From NCBI GenBank assembly GCA_008012115.1, contig SSEB01000003.1, positions 186,001 through 250,000 of the forward strand: a DNA stretch of 64,000 nucleotides, read 5' to 3'. The position numbers were made by a program, and so were the translations under genes. The notes beneath the pieces were generated by a model that did not search any database, had not been told where the DNA came from, and saw only the letters and a list, made by a program, of their open reading frames with translations. Shown here in pieces: positions 8,262-17,787 of the stretch. This stretch comes from Nevskiaceae bacterium. Lineage in GTDB: Bacteria > Pseudomonadota > Gammaproteobacteria > Nevskiales > Nevskiaceae. Every line of letters begins with the position of its first letter. Position 1 is the first letter of the stretch.

Positions 8262-10175
8262 ATGAAACGTCTCCTGTTCCTGTTGTGTCTGGCCTGCTCC
8301 GGCGTGGCGGATGCCGCCGGCGATCCTGCGTATCTTGCTGAACTGCAGGCGCAGGCAAAGGTCCGTCAGCTCGCGCAGGCGCGGCCCTGGCAGCGGCTGC
8401 TGCATCTCCAGCCGGATCGCATCGGGCAGGGCTACACCAGCACCATTTCCTTCGCGGGCTTTTTCAACGCACCCGAAGGCCGCGACCACCCCGCCGCGGA
8501 ACTCGATGCGACGCTGGCGGTGTTTTTCAGTGATACCGACATCGCCGGCGAGCCGCCACAGTGCCGCTTCAAGGCGCGTTATGAATGGCTCAAGTCGCAA
8601 CTCGACTTCGACGACGCACGTCTGCCGCCGCAACCGTGCACGCGTTACGACGCCTGGGCGGCGGGCCTCAATGCGCGACACCTCGCCGTGGTGTTCGCAT
8701 CGAACGATCTCAACAGCCCGTCGTCGATGTTCGGCCACACGCTGCTGCGCGTCGACGCGCCCGGCCAGGGGCGCGACGAACGCCTGCTGGCCTACGCGCT
8801 CAACTATGCCGCCACCGACATCGACGACAACGGTGCGGTCTACGCCTGGCGCGGCATCACGGGTTCTTACACCGGTTATTTCTCGATCTATCCGTACTAC
8901 GAGAAGGTCAAGGAGTACGCGCGCTTCGAGCACCGCGATCTCTGGGAATATCCCCTCGAGCTTTCGCCGCAGGACACGCAGCGCCTGCTGTGGCATGTGT
9001 GGGAGCTGCGCGGCGTCGGTTCCAACTACTACTTCTTCTCGCAGAACTGTTCATTCCAGTTGCTGAGCCTGATCGAGGCGGCGCGTCCCGATCTCGATCT
9101 GACGCATCGCTTCCTCTATCGCGGCGTGCCCTACGCCATTCCCATCGATACCATCCGCCAGTTGCGCGACGCCGGCGTGCTCGGCGCGCCCGACTACCGC
9201 CCGGCCAATGCCAAGCGTCTGCAGCACGAGCTGGCGCAGCTCGGCGAGGCGCAGCGCATCTGGGTGCTGGCCTATGCGCGCGGTGACACGGACCTCGCTG
9301 CAGCAACCTATATGCAGGCGGAGGAGCGGGATCGCGCGCGCATGCTCGAGACCGCGCACGAGCTGCTGTACTTCCGCTTCCAGGAAGGCGAACTGAGCCG
9401 CGAGGCCGGACTGCCGCGCGACCGCGCCGCGCTGCTCGCGCGCAGCCGCATCGCCACGCCGGCAGATTTCGCGCCCGTGCCGCAGCCGGAGACACCTCCC
9501 GATGCCGGGCACGACAGCGGCCGGCTGAGCATGGGCCTGCGTGCCGATGCGCATCACGTCGCGGCACTGCTGCGACTGCGACCTGCCTATCACGACCGGC
9601 TCGATCCGCCCGCCGGTTATCTCGCTGGCGGCGAGCTGGAGTTTTTCGATCTCGGCCTGCTCGCCAACCGCAAGGGCGTGCAGCTTGACGACCTGCGCCT
9701 GCTCAGCGTGCAGGCGGTGTCGCCGCGCAGCGACGTCTTCAAGCCCTGGTCCTGGCAGGCGTCCACCGGCCTGCGCCGCAGCGAGCCGCAGACCCTGTCG
9801 GCTGATCCGCAGGGGCGCTACGGCCCCTACGTCGACGGTGGCGGCGGCATGGCCTGGGCGCCGTGGTCCAATACGCAGGTCTATGGATTCGCGTTCGGCA
9901 GCGCCGACCTCAACGCCGACGCTGCCAAGGGTTACCTGCTGCGTGGCGGCCTGCGCACTGGCGCCGCCGTGCAGTGGTCATCGCGATGGACCCAGCAACT
10001 GGAGCTCGATGAACTGGCTGGCCTGTCACCGCAGACGCGGGCGCGTCACGAGGCCCGCCTCGGCACCCAGTGGCAGTGGTGTCATTCGAAGGGGCTGCGC
10101 CTCAACCTGCACTACACCCGCCTCGGCGACCAGACCTGGCGCAGCGGCGAACTGCTCTGGCAGATTTATTTCTGA
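8262..10175 (+). CDS. DUF4105 (Lnb-type N-terminal) envelope protein
   Basis: A 637-aa exported protein. The signal peptide (MKRLLFLLCLACSGVADA) precedes the DUF4105 region with its hallmark NDLNSPSSMFGHTLLRVD and later NCSFQLLSLIEAARP. The invariant His and Cys in these motifs suggest a papain-like hydrolase core, which is inference. The C-terminal 200 residues have alternating aromatic patterns that could form an outer-membrane-like beta domain. The start at 8262 is fixed by the signal peptide, although the preceding U-tract leaves no room for a Shine-Dalgarno site. It pairs with the DUF3015 gene. Confidence 0.85.
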   Translation: MKRLLFLLCLACSGVADAAGDPAYLAELQAQAKVRQLAQARPWQRLLHLQPDRIGQGYTSTISFAGFFNAPEGRDHPAAELDATLAVFFSDTDIAGEPPQCRFKARYEWLKSQLDFDDARLPPQPCTRYDAWAAGLNARHLAVVFASNDLNSPSSMFGHTLLRVDAPGQGRDERLLAYALNYAATDIDDNGAVYAWRGITGSYTGYFSIYPYYEKVKEYARFEHRDLWEYPLELSPQDTQRLLWHVWELRGVGSNYYFFSQNCSFQLLSLIEAARPDLDLTHRFLYRGVPYAIPIDTIRQLRDAGVLGAPDYRPANAKRLQHELAQLGEAQRIWVLAYARGDTDLAAATYMQAEERDRARMLETAHELLYFRFQEGELSREAGLPRDRAALLARSRIATPADFAPVPQPETPPDAGHDSGRLSMGLRADAHHVAALLRLRPAYHDRLDPPAGYLAGGELEFFDLGLLANRKGVQLDDLRLLSVQAVSPRSDVFKPWSWQASTGLRRSEPQTLSADPQGRYGPYVDGGGGMAWAPWSNTQVYGFAFGSADLNADAAKGYLLRGGLRTGAAVQWSSRWTQQLELDELAGLSPQTRARHEARLGTQWQWCHSKGLRLNLHYTRLGDQTWRSGELLWQIYF

Positions 10176-10265
10176 ACGGCGAGACGGCTGCCCACGAACG
10201 TTTGCGTCGCAGCGGTCGTCACGCGCTGCATCGCGGATGCCCACGTCTTCGGATTGCGTGCAGGC

Positions 10266-11738
10266 TCAGCTGGATTTGACGCGCCGCACCGCGTGCTGCC
10301 AGCCCTCGTAAAGAGCGTCCGCTGTCGCGGCGGGACGCTCCGGCGCGAAGCGGCGTTCGGCACGCCAGAGCCGCGCGATATCGTCCAGCGAGGCATAGAC
10401 GCCGCGTTGCAGGCCGGCGAGGAAGGCCGCGCCCAGCGCCGTGGTCTCCACGGTCTGCGGGCGCACCACCGGAATTTTCAGGATGTCGCTCAGGCTCTGC
10501 GTGAGCCAGTCGTTGACCACCATGCCGCCATCGACGCGCAGTTCCGTGGGCGGCAGCGCGTCCTGCGCCATCGCCGTCAGCAAGTCGCGGGTCTGGTAAC
10601 AGACCGACTCCAGCGCCGCGCGCACGATGTGGGCGATGCCGGAGTCGCGCGTGAGGCCGAAGATCGCGCCGCGCGCCTCCGGATCCCAATACGGCGCGCC
10701 CAGGCCAGTGAACGCCGGTACGAGATAAACGCCCTGCGTGTCGGGGATCGACTTCGCCAGACCCTCGGTCTCGCCGGCGGCGCGGATCAGGTGCACGGCA
10801 TCGCGCAGCCACTGCACGGCGGCGCCGGCAACGAAGATGCTGCCTTCCAGCGCGTAAGTCGTTTCGCCGTTCAGCCGATAGGCGACGGTCGACAGCAGGC
10901 GGTTCTTCGACAGCACGAACTGTGCGCCGGTGTTCAGCACCATGAAGCAGCCGGTGCCGTAGGTGCTCTTGATCATGCCCGGCGCGAAGCAGGCCTGGCC
11001 GACGGTGGCCGCCTGCTGGTCGCCGGCGATGCCGGCGATGGCGACCGGGCCGCCGAGCAAGGCGGGATCGGTGCTGCCGAAGTCGGCGGCGCAGTCGCGC
11101 ACTTCCGGCAGCAGCGCCGCGGGCACCTTGAAGAAGGCCAGCAGCTCGTCGTCCCAGCGCTGGGTGCGCACATTGAACAGCGCGGTGCGCGAGGCATTGG
11201 TGGCGTCGGTGGCGTGAACCCTGCCGCCGGTGAGATTCCACAGCAGCCAACTGTCGATGGTGCCGAATGCCAGCTCGCCTTTCTCGGCGCGCCCGCGCGC
11301 ACCGGGGACGCGGTCGAGGATCCAGGCGATCTTGGTGGCGGAGAAATAAGGGTCCAGCAACAGGCCGGTCTTTTCAGACAGCCAGGCGCTGCGGTCCTGG
11401 TGCTGGCGGCAGAACTCGGCCGTGCGGCGATCCTGCCAGACGATGGCGGGATGGATCGGCTTGCCGCTGGCGCGCTCCCACAGCACGGTGGTCTCGCGCT
11501 GGTTGGTGATGCCCAGGCCGACCAGATCGGCGGCACCGAGACCGGCCGCCGCCAGCGCGTCACGCGCCACGCTCAGCGTGTCGTTCCAGATGGTGACGGG
11601 ATCGTGTTCCACCCAGCCCGGCTGCGGGTACGACTGTGGCAGCTCGCGCTGGGCGACGCCCAGCTTGGCGCCATCGCGCGCAAACACGATGGCGCGCGTG
11701 CTGGTGGTGCCCTGGTCGATGGCCAGTATCGCGCTCAT
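10266..11738 (-). CDS. glpK: Glycerol kinase
   Basis: A 490-aa FGGY-family kinase that phosphorylates glycerol to sn-glycerol 3-phosphate with ATP. It has the N-terminal phosphate loop ([12 protein letters not shown]), [24 protein letters not shown] and GGMVVNDWL. Length is that of E. coli GlpK. It stands alone, with no glpF or glpD beside it, and is divergent from a monoacylglycerol-lipase-like hydrolase 51 bp away. Lipase-released glycerol would feed this kinase, which is an inference from proximity. Confidence 0.96.
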   Translation of the reverse strand: MSAILAIDQGTTSTRAIVFARDGAKLGVAQRELPQSYPQPGWVEHDPVTIWNDTLSVARDALAAAGLGAADLVGLGITNQRETTVLWERASGKPIHPAIVWQDRRTAEFCRQHQDRSAWLSEKTGLLLDPYFSATKIAWILDRVPGARGRAEKGELAFGTIDSWLLWNLTGGRVHATDATNASRTALFNVRTQRWDDELLAFFKVPAALLPEVRDCAADFGSTDPALLGGPVAIAGIAGDQQAATVGQACFAPGMIKSTYGTGCFMVLNTGAQFVLSKNRLLSTVAYRLNGETTYALEGSIFVAGAAVQWLRDAVHLIRAAGETEGLAKSIPDTQGVYLVPAFTGLGAPYWDPEARGAIFGLTRDSGIAHIVRAALESVCYQTRDLLTAMAQDALPPTELRVDGGMVVNDWLTQSLSDILKIPVVRPQTVETTALGAAFLAGLQRGVYASLDDIARLWRAERRFAPERPAATADALYEGWQHAVRRVKSS

Positions 11739-11789
11739 TGGCGCTCTCCCCCGGTTTTATGTCAACGTCCGTCCGGGGGGAAACTACAC

Positions 11790-12713
11790 GTGCAAACCGA
11801 ACAATTCCAGTTCGCACTCGCGGGCGGCGCCAGTGCGCACGTCCATCGCTGGCTGCCGGATCAAGCGCCGCGCGCCGCGCTGCAGATCGTGCACGGCATG
11901 GCCGAGCACGGCGGTCGCTACGCGCGATTGGCGCAAGCGCTGACCGCCGAGGGCTTTGCCGTTTACGCACAGGATCTGCCCGGACACGGCCGTACCGCAC
12001 GCGCGCCCGACGAGCTGGGCCACTTCGCCAACCGCGATGGCTGGCAGGTCGCGCTGGGCCAGATACACCAGGTGCGCCAGCGCATCGCCGTGGAGCAGCA
12101 GCGCGCGCCGCTGTTTCTCCTGGGACACAGCATGGGTTCGTTCCTGCTGCAGGACTACCTCGTGCATCACGGCAGCGGCCTGGCCGGAGCGGTGTTTTCC
12201 GCCGCCAGCGGCGACCCCGGCCCGCTGCGCCTGATCGGCCTGAACCTCATGCGGCTGGAAACGCTGTGGTTTGGCGCGCGCCACCGCAGCGCCCTGGCCG
12301 AGGCGCTGACCTTCAAGGATTTCAACCGCCGCTATCGACCGGCGCGCACGGACTTCGACTGGCTGTCGCGCGATACCGACGAGGTGGACCGCTACGTCAA
12401 GGACCCCCGCTGCGGCTTCCGCTGCAGCGCCAGCCTGTGGCTGGAACTGCTGACGGCCATCGGCGCGCAGGCCGATCCGCAGCGGCTTGCGGCGGTACCC
12501 AAGTCGCTGCCGGTGCTGATCGTCAATGGCGATGACGATGCGGCGACGCGGGGCGCCAAGGGGCCGCGCGCACTGGAGCGCAATTACCGCCGGGCGGGAT
12601 TGAAGGACGTAAGCCTGCGCCTGTATCCGCAGGCGCGGCACGAACTGTTCAACGATCTCTGCCGCGACGAGGTGACCCGCGACCTGATCGCCTGGCTGCG
12701 CGCTCGGCGCTGA
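11790..12713 (+). CDS. Alpha/beta hydrolase, monoacylglycerol lipase-like
   Basis: A 307-aa serine hydrolase of the Hydrolase_4 group. It has the oxyanion motif VHGMAEHGGRYARLA, the nucleophile elbow GHSMGS, the acid region VNGDDDAATRG and the catalytic His in PQARHELFND. Family members release fatty acids from monoacylglycerols or lysophospholipids. The GTG at 11790 follows a G-rich ribosome site. The ORF track start at 10254 is a long antisense extension through glpK and is rejected. It diverges from glpK and converges on degV with a 3-bp gap. Confidence 0.88.
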   Translation: MQTEQFQFALAGGASAHVHRWLPDQAPRAALQIVHGMAEHGGRYARLAQALTAEGFAVYAQDLPGHGRTARAPDELGHFANRDGWQVALGQIHQVRQRIAVEQQRAPLFLLGHSMGSFLLQDYLVHHGSGLAGAVFSAASGDPGPLRLIGLNLMRLETLWFGARHRSALAEALTFKDFNRRYRPARTDFDWLSRDTDEVDRYVKDPRCGFRCSASLWLELLTAIGAQADPQRLAAVPKSLPVLIVNGDDDAATRGAKGPRALERNYRRAGLKDVSLRLYPQARHELFNDLCRDEVTRDLIAWLRARR

Positions 12714-12716
12714 GCT

Positions 12717-13664
12717 TCAGCCTTCGAAATCGCCGCCGTCGCGCGCGCAGTAGGCCAGCGACACCGCGCCGCTGCCAATGTTGACCGCCGTGGCCGGCGC
12801 CATCATCGACAGCATCAGCTCCACGCCGTGCGCCGCCGCCATGCTCGCCAGCGCCTCGTAGCCCGGCATGGCTTTCAGCTTCTCCGGATCGCCGCCGTAG
12901 CTGATGCCGACCATGGGCACCAGGAGGCCGCGGCGGATCTGCGCGGCGCCGTGCTGGAACAGCCACTCGACTGCGCGGGCGTGGTGGCGCACCTTGGCCA
13001 CGGTGCGCGTCGTGCCGCGGTTGGCGCGGATGATCGGCCGCAGTTGCAAGGCATTGCCGAGGAAGTACGAGAAATAGCCGACGGTGCTGTCGCCGCGCGC
13101 GGTGGCGCGCGTCAGCAGATATTGCAGGTCGTGCGGCACCAGGTAGGCGTAGGTGCGCGGCGCCAGTTCATCGAGCCGCTGCCGGATTTCCACCGGCGTG
13201 TGCCCGGCCTTGACCATGCGTGCCGCTTCCCAGGCCAGCACGCCGGGGCCGGTGAACAGGCTCTGTGAATCGACCACGCGCAACGCGAAGGGGCCGGGCA
13301 CGCGGTGTGCGGCGCGCACCTGGGTGTAGCTCTGCAGAATCGTGAACGAGGCCTTGTGCGCGTTTTCGAAGGTCAGGCTGCGGGCGCTGGTCAGGGTGAT
13401 CAGGAAGATGTAGTCGAAGTCCAGCACCAGCCGGCGCAGGAACAGATCCTCGATTTCCTTGACCGAGAGGGGCGTCGTCTCCGAGGCCGGGCCCTTGTCG
13501 GCCAGGTGGTCGCGATAGAACGCGACTGCACGCTCCGGGTCGCGGTCGTAGACCACGCTCTGGTCGCCCATGTGGATGGTGCTGGGCAGCACGTAAATCC
13601 CGTTTTGAACCAGGAACTCGTGGGAAATATCGGTGCTGACGTCGATGGCGATGCCGACCCGCAT
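12717..13664 (-). CDS. DegV family fatty-acid-binding protein
   Basis: A protein of about 315 aa with the DegV fold. It starts MRVGIAIDVSTDISHEFLVQNG and contains DSQSLFTGPGVLAWEAARM and a typical C-terminal EDD domain. DegV proteins bind a fatty acid between two domains, and some (FakB) present it to a fatty acid kinase. No FakA-like kinase is visible here. An upstream ATG at 13700 is in frame and cannot be excluded. Repeat copy 3 lies upstream, between it and the anti-sigma gene. Confidence 0.88.
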   Translation of the reverse strand: MRVGIAIDVSTDISHEFLVQNGIYVLPSTIHMGDQSVVYDRDPERAVAFYRDHLADKGPASETTPLSVKEIEDLFLRRLVLDFDYIFLITLTSARSLTFENAHKASFTILQSYTQVRAAHRVPGPFALRVVDSQSLFTGPGVLAWEAARMVKAGHTPVEIRQRLDELAPRTYAYLVPHDLQYLLTRATARGDSTVGYFSYFLGNALQLRPIIRANRGTTRTVAKVRHHARAVEWLFQHGAAQIRRGLLVPMVGISYGGDPEKLKAMPGYEALASMAAAHGVELMLSMMAPATAVNIGSGAVSLAYCARDGGDFEG

Positions 13665-13753
13665 GCGTGTTATAGGCTTTTTCGCGGTATGGATTCGCAT
13701 TTTGACAGCACCCGGTGTCAATGTTCTACCGGAAACCTGACAGTGCTGTCGGA

Positions 13754-13869
13754 AAAATCACCCAGTGCGATGTGGCCAGCCGCAGAATGTTATTAATTAT
13801 CAATTAAAAATCAATTTAATTGACAATTAATAACGCATCGGATCGTCTGCAAGGCCCGAGCGGGTGGCG
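13754..13869. repeat. 116-bp element, copy 3 (left arm degenerate, best core hairpin)
   Basis: The right arm GAGCGGGTGGCG (13858-13869) is perfect, while the left arm is reduced to a shifted TCACCC near 13758. The core is the most symmetric of all copies: 13789-13808 and 13815-13834 are inverted repeats at 19 of 20 positions with a 6-nt loop. GTT and AAC fall in the common register. It lies after the stop of the anti-sigma gene and upstream of degV. Confidence 0.7.
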
Positions 13870-13904
13870 GACGCCGCGTCAGCGCGCGGCGCTATGCGCA
13901 ACGC

Positions 13905-14645
13905 CTAGGCGGGGCGTACGGCCGGCGCCGCCAGCAGCACGGGGCCGGTGGGCTTGCCGGTGGGCGAGCCGCCGTGCGGCTCCAGGCTGACCGCCAGCGT
14001 GGCGTCGCCGTCCATCTTCAGGCCGGGCGGCATCGGCATCTCGCCGTCGCCGCTGGCGGGCAGCAGACCCAGCGAGTGCGGGCCGTCGGCCGCGACCACC
14101 CACAGTTCCAGGCTCTTGGCCTGTTCGTCGATGGCGTAGCGCCCGGTGGTGGCGACCTTGATCAGGCCCTTGTCGGGATAGATGCTGACCTTCCAATGCG
14201 CCTCCGACTTGGCCGGCTGCAGCACCGCGACGTAGGGCATCGGCGCCGGCACCGGCACTTCGACGCGGACCGTCTCGGTGCGGGTCACGATCTGCGGCGG
14301 CTGGTGCATCTGCTGCCACAGGCCCAGGGCCAGCAGCAGGGCTGCGGCGGTCGACACCGCCGCCCAGTTGCGCCAGAGCGTGCCGCGCGGCGCACGGTGC
14401 AGCGGCACGACGGTATTGGCATTGATGCGCTGGTCCAGCGCGGCCCAGACCACAGGGCGCGGCGGCACCGGCTTGAACCCGCCGTTGAGCCCGGCGAGGC
14501 GCTGCTCCCAGTAACGCACCTCGGCGCGTAGCGCCGGGTCGCGCGCCTGCAGCCGGCGGAAACGGCTGCGCGCCCGTCCTTGCAGGGTGCCGAGCACGTA
14601 CTCGGCGGCGAGCATGCGGCGGAGCTGAGGCTGCTGGTAGTTCAT
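13905..14645 (-). CDS. Anti-sigma factor, RskA-like
   Basis: A 246-aa single-pass membrane protein. It has an N-terminal cytosolic helical sigma-binding region (MNYQQPQLRRMLAAEYVLGTLQGRARSRF), one TM segment (WAAVSTAAALLLALGLW), then a periplasmic RskA-type domain. This is the layout of anti-sigma-K factors. The start overlaps the sigma gene stop by 4 bp (ATGA), so the pair is translationally coupled. It would hold the ECF sigma at the membrane until an envelope signal releases it, and that signal is unknown. Confidence 0.88.
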   Translation of the reverse strand: MNYQQPQLRRMLAAEYVLGTLQGRARSRFRRLQARDPALRAEVRYWEQRLAGLNGGFKPVPPRPVVWAALDQRINANTVVPLHRAPRGTLWRNWAAVSTAAALLLALGLWQQMHQPPQIVTRTETVRVEVPVPAPMPYVAVLQPAKSEAHWKVSIYPDKGLIKVATTGRYAIDEQAKSLELWVVAADGPHSLGLLPASGDGEMPMPPGLKMDGDATLAVSLEPHGGSPTGKPTGPVLLAAPAVRPA

Positions 14646-15196
14646 TGTTCGAGACACTCGCGCAGCCGCGCCAGACCGCGGCGCACCCAACTCTTGACGG
14701 TGCCCAGCGGCGCCTGCAGCCGCTCCGCCAGCTCCTGGTGCGTGTAGCCTTCGTAGTAGGCGAGCAGCACGCTCTGGCGCTGCTCCTGCTGCAAGCCTTC
14801 CATACAGTTTTCCAGCCGCCCGATGCCCTCACCTTCGACGGCGCGGTCTTCGGGGCTCTGCGTTTCATCGGCAAACGTGAGCGGCTGCTCCTCGCCCTCC
14901 TCGGGCATTTCCACTTCCGGCCGCTTCACGCGCAGCAGGTCCAGTGCACGGTAGCGGGCCACGGTCATCAGCCAGGTCATGGGCGCTCCCTTGTCGGGAG
15001 CGTAGGTCTCGGCCTTCTGCCAGACCTTGAGGAAGCAGTCCTGCAGCGCTTCCTCGGCCCAATCCCTGCGCTTGAGCATACGCAGCAGCAGGCCGAACAG
15101 ATGCGAAGCGGTGGCGTCGTACAGTTCGCGGAACGCGCGCTGGTTGCCCGCCGCGGTGGCAGCCAGGAGGTGACTGAGGTCTGCAACGTCGGCCAT
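14642..15196 (-). CDS. ECF RNA polymerase sigma factor (SigK-like)
   Basis: A 184-aa ECF sigma factor with region 2 (FRELYDATASHLFGLLLRML, RDWAEEALQDCFLKVW) and region 4 (RQSVLLAYYEGYTHQELAERLQAPLGTVKSWVRRGLARL). The start MADVADLSHLL at 15196 was preferred over the upstream track start because it gives the normal ECF length. It is paired with the RskA-like anti-sigma factor. It is divergent from hemB. Confidence 0.93.
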   Translation of the reverse strand: MADVADLSHLLAATAAGNQRAFRELYDATASHLFGLLLRMLKRRDWAEEALQDCFLKVWQKAETYAPDKGAPMTWLMTVARYRALDLLRVKRPEVEMPEEGEEQPLTFADETQSPEDRAVEGEGIGRLENCMEGLQQEQRQSVLLAYYEGYTHQELAERLQAPLGTVKSWVRRGLARLRECLEQ

Positions 15197-15335
15197 GGGT
15201 CTTATAGGTCTGCGCGCGGCGGCCCCGAGATGATAGCGGCATCCGGGGGCGGAAGCATCGGCCGATGCGGCGGGCGGGGTCCGCGTAGCCGCCGGCTTAT
15301 AATCGTCGCGCCTCTTTCGTCGATCGGAAAATCTC

Positions 15336-16328
15336 GTGAGTCTCGGTTCCTTTCCCGCCGTCCGTCCCCGCCGCCTACGGCAGGCCGAATTCCTGCGCGC
15401 GATGGTGCGCGAAACACGCCTCGTGCCGCAGCAGCTGATCCAGCCGCTGTTCGTCGCCGAGGGCGCGCTCAAGGGCGCGATCGGCTCCATGCCCGGTGTT
15501 GCACGTCTCGATCTCGAGGAACTGGCGCGCGAGGCCGTGGCCCTGCACCGGCTCGGGGTCGGCTGCATCGCGCTGTTTCCGGTGATCCCGCCGGCGCGCA
15601 AGAACGACGAGGGCAGCGAGGCGCTCAACCCCGAGGGGCTGGTGCCGCGCGCCATCGCCGCGGTGAAGCGGGCCTGCCCGGAGATCGGCGTGATGGTCGA
15701 CATCGCGCTCGATCCCTACACCACACACGGTCACGACGGCCTGCTCGATGCCGACGGTCTTGTCGACAACGACGCCACCGTCGAGATCCTGCGCCGCCAG
15801 GCGCTGCTCTATGCTCGCGCCGGCGCCGACATCGTCGCGCCCAGCGACATGATGGACGGCCGCGTTGGCCAGATCCGCCAGGTGCTGGAGCGCGACAGCC
15901 AGAAGAACACCGTGATCCTGTCCTACGCCGCCAAGTACGCCTCGGCGTTCTACGGGCCGTTCCGCGATGCCGTCGGCACCGCGTCGGCGCTCAAGGGCGA
16001 CAAGCGCAACTACCAGATGGACCCGGCCAACACCGACGAGGCACTGCGCGAGGTCGAGCTGGATCTCGCCGAGGGCGCCGATATCGTCATGGTCAAACCC
16101 GGCATGCCGTATCTCGACATCATCCGCCGCGTGAAGGAGCGTTTCGAGGTGCCGGTGGCCGCCTACCAAGTGAGCGGCGAGTACGCGATGTTGCGCGCCG
16201 CCATCGCCAACGGCTGGCTCGACGAACAGAAGGCGCTGATGGAAGCGCTGCTGTGCTTCCGCCGCGCCGGTGCCGACCTGATTCTCAGCTACTACGCCAA
16301 GCAGGCGGCGCAGTGGCTGCAGGCGTGA
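15336..16328 (+). CDS. hemB: Delta-aminolevulinic acid dehydratase (porphobilinogen synthase)
   Basis: A 330-aa enzyme that condenses two 5-aminolevulinates to porphobilinogen in haem synthesis. The Schiff-base lysines are visible in MVKPGMPYLDI and SYAAKYASAFYGPFRDA. The metal loop is of the cysteine-free type (LDPYTTHGHDG), which in this family points to Mg-dependent rather than Zn-dependent enzymes. It begins with GTG, and a TATAAT at 15298-15303 with no clear -35 partner is the likely promoter. Its stop overlaps the aroE start by 1 bp. Confidence 0.97.
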   Translation: MSLGSFPAVRPRRLRQAEFLRAMVRETRLVPQQLIQPLFVAEGALKGAIGSMPGVARLDLEELAREAVALHRLGVGCIALFPVIPPARKNDEGSEALNPEGLVPRAIAAVKRACPEIGVMVDIALDPYTTHGHDGLLDADGLVDNDATVEILRRQALLYARAGADIVAPSDMMDGRVGQIRQVLERDSQKNTVILSYAAKYASAFYGPFRDAVGTASALKGDKRNYQMDPANTDEALREVELDLAEGADIVMVKPGMPYLDIIRRVKERFEVPVAAYQVSGEYAMLRAAIANGWLDEQKALMEALLCFRRAGADLILSYYAKQAAQWLQA

Positions 16329-17233
16329 TGGCCATGGATCGCTACGCCGTCATCGGGCAGCCCATCGCCCACAGCAAATCGCCCTTCATCCACGCGCAGT
16401 TCGCGCGCCAGACCGGGCAGGATCTCAGCTACGACGCCATCGAGGTGGCACCGGAGGCGCTGGCCGACGCCATCAAGCGTCTGCACGCCGAGGGCTATCG
16501 CGGTCTCAATGTCACGCTGCCGCACAAGATCGCGGTGGCCAAGCTCTGCGAGGCGGTCAGCGAACGCGCGCAGCTCGCCGCTGCGGTCAACACGCTGGTG
16601 CGCACCGACAGCGGCTGGCGCGGCGACAACACCGACGGCGAGGGCCTGGTGCGCGACCTCACGCAGCACCTGGGTCTGACCATCGCCGGCAAGCGGGTGC
16701 TGGTGCTGGGTGCGGGTGGCGCGGCGCGCGGCATTCTCAAGCCGCTGCTCGACCAGAAACCGGCGGAGCTGGCCGTATCCGGCCGCAATCCCTGGAAGCC
16801 GGAGGAGCTCGCCGAGCAGTTCAAGGCGGTCGGCACCATCCGCCCGGCGACGCACCTCGCGCTCAAGGGCGATGTCTTCGACCTGATCATCAACGCCACC
16901 TCCGTCGGCCACAGCGGCGCGCAGCTGCGCCTGCCCGGCCAGCTGCTGGCCGAAGGCGGCGCCTGCTACGACCTCAGCTACGGCAAGGCCTTCGCGCCGT
17001 TCGCGGCCTGGGCGTGCACACAGGGCGCGGCGCGCGTCAGCGATGGCCTCGGCATGTTGGTCGAGCAGGCGGCGGCGGCGTTCGAGATCTGGCGCGGCGT
17101 GAAGCCGGAAACCGCGTCGGTGCTGCAGCGCGTGCGCCAGCCGCAGGCGGGCGAAGGCCCGCTGGAGACCGCGACGCTGGACAGCGGCAAGGCGCGCGAG
17201 AAGGCCACGCACCTGGTCAACGGTCAGGACTGA
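16328..17233 (+). CDS. aroE: Shikimate dehydrogenase
   Basis: A 301-aa NADP-dependent enzyme that reduces 3-dehydroshikimate to shikimate. It shows GQPIAHSKSPFIHAQF, the catalytic-lysine motif NVTLPHK, DNTDGEG and the dinucleotide loop GAGGAARGI. The ATG at 16328 overlaps the hemB stop; the second ATG at 16334 is an alternative. The C-terminus carries about 30 residues beyond the usual core. The 3' end overlaps the convergent DUF1415 gene by 10 bp, so the two transcripts are antisense there. Confidence 0.95.
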   Translation: MAMDRYAVIGQPIAHSKSPFIHAQFARQTGQDLSYDAIEVAPEALADAIKRLHAEGYRGLNVTLPHKIAVAKLCEAVSERAQLAAAVNTLVRTDSGWRGDNTDGEGLVRDLTQHLGLTIAGKRVLVLGAGGAARGILKPLLDQKPAELAVSGRNPWKPEELAEQFKAVGTIRPATHLALKGDVFDLIINATSVGHSGAQLRLPGQLLAEGGACYDLSYGKAFAPFAAWACTQGAARVSDGLGMLVEQAAAAFEIWRGVKPETASVLQRVRQPQAGEGPLETATLDSGKAREKATHLVNGQD

Positions 17234-17787
17234 GCCCGCTCCGCGAACAGCGCATCCCAGCCTTCGCGCCCCAGCTTCTGCAGCGTCAGCACGTTGCGCT
17301 GATAGATGCTGTCGATCTCCGGATAGGTCGCCACCGCACGCTCGACGCTGGCCTCGCGCAGCAGGTGCAGCGTTGGGTACGGCGAACGGTTGCTGTAATT
17401 GGAGATCTCGTCCGGTGCGGTGCCTTCGAACTGGTACTGCGGATGGAAGCTGGCGATCTGCAGCACGCCGTCCAGTTCCAGCTCCTCGACCACGCCGTCG
17501 GCGAGGTCGAGGAAATCGTTGTAGTCGAGGAAATCCTGCAGCAGCTGCGGGTGGATCAGCAGCGTGGTTTCGCAGACCGCGGGGTCGGCGTCGTGGAGGG
17601 CGCGCAGCTCGCGCTCCAGCTCGTCGAGCAGGCCGTCGAGATGTTTCGCGGTGCTGACGACGTAGCGGATACGGCCGTGGACGTGCACCGCCTTGGCGAA
17701 GGGGCAGAGGTTGAGGCCGATCACCGCGCGCTCCACCCAGCGCTGGGTCGCGGCGATCACCGCATCGGGATCGACCGCCGCGCTCAC
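17224..17787 (-). CDS. DUF1415 family protein
   Basis: A 187-aa cytosolic protein of the DUF1415 family, with the marks RWVERAVIGLNLCPFAKAV and ISNYSNRSPYPTLHLLRE. Function is unknown. It starts within the SDR gene's 3' end (4-bp overlap), so both are probably one transcript. It converges on aroE. Confidence 0.88.
   Translation of the reverse strand: MSAAVDPDAVIAATQRWVERAVIGLNLCPFAKAVHVHGRIRYVVSTAKHLDGLLDELERELRALHDADPAVCETTLLIHPQLLQDFLDYNDFLDLADGVVEELELDGVLQIASFHPQYQFEGTAPDEISNYSNRSPYPTLHLLREASVERAVATYPEIDSIYQRNVLTLQKLGREGWDALFAERAQS

Noticed and set aside
10254-12713. 819-aa plus-strand ORF antisense to glpK
   Set aside because: Only the last 307 codons show a protein family; the rest is a GC-rich shadow of glpK.
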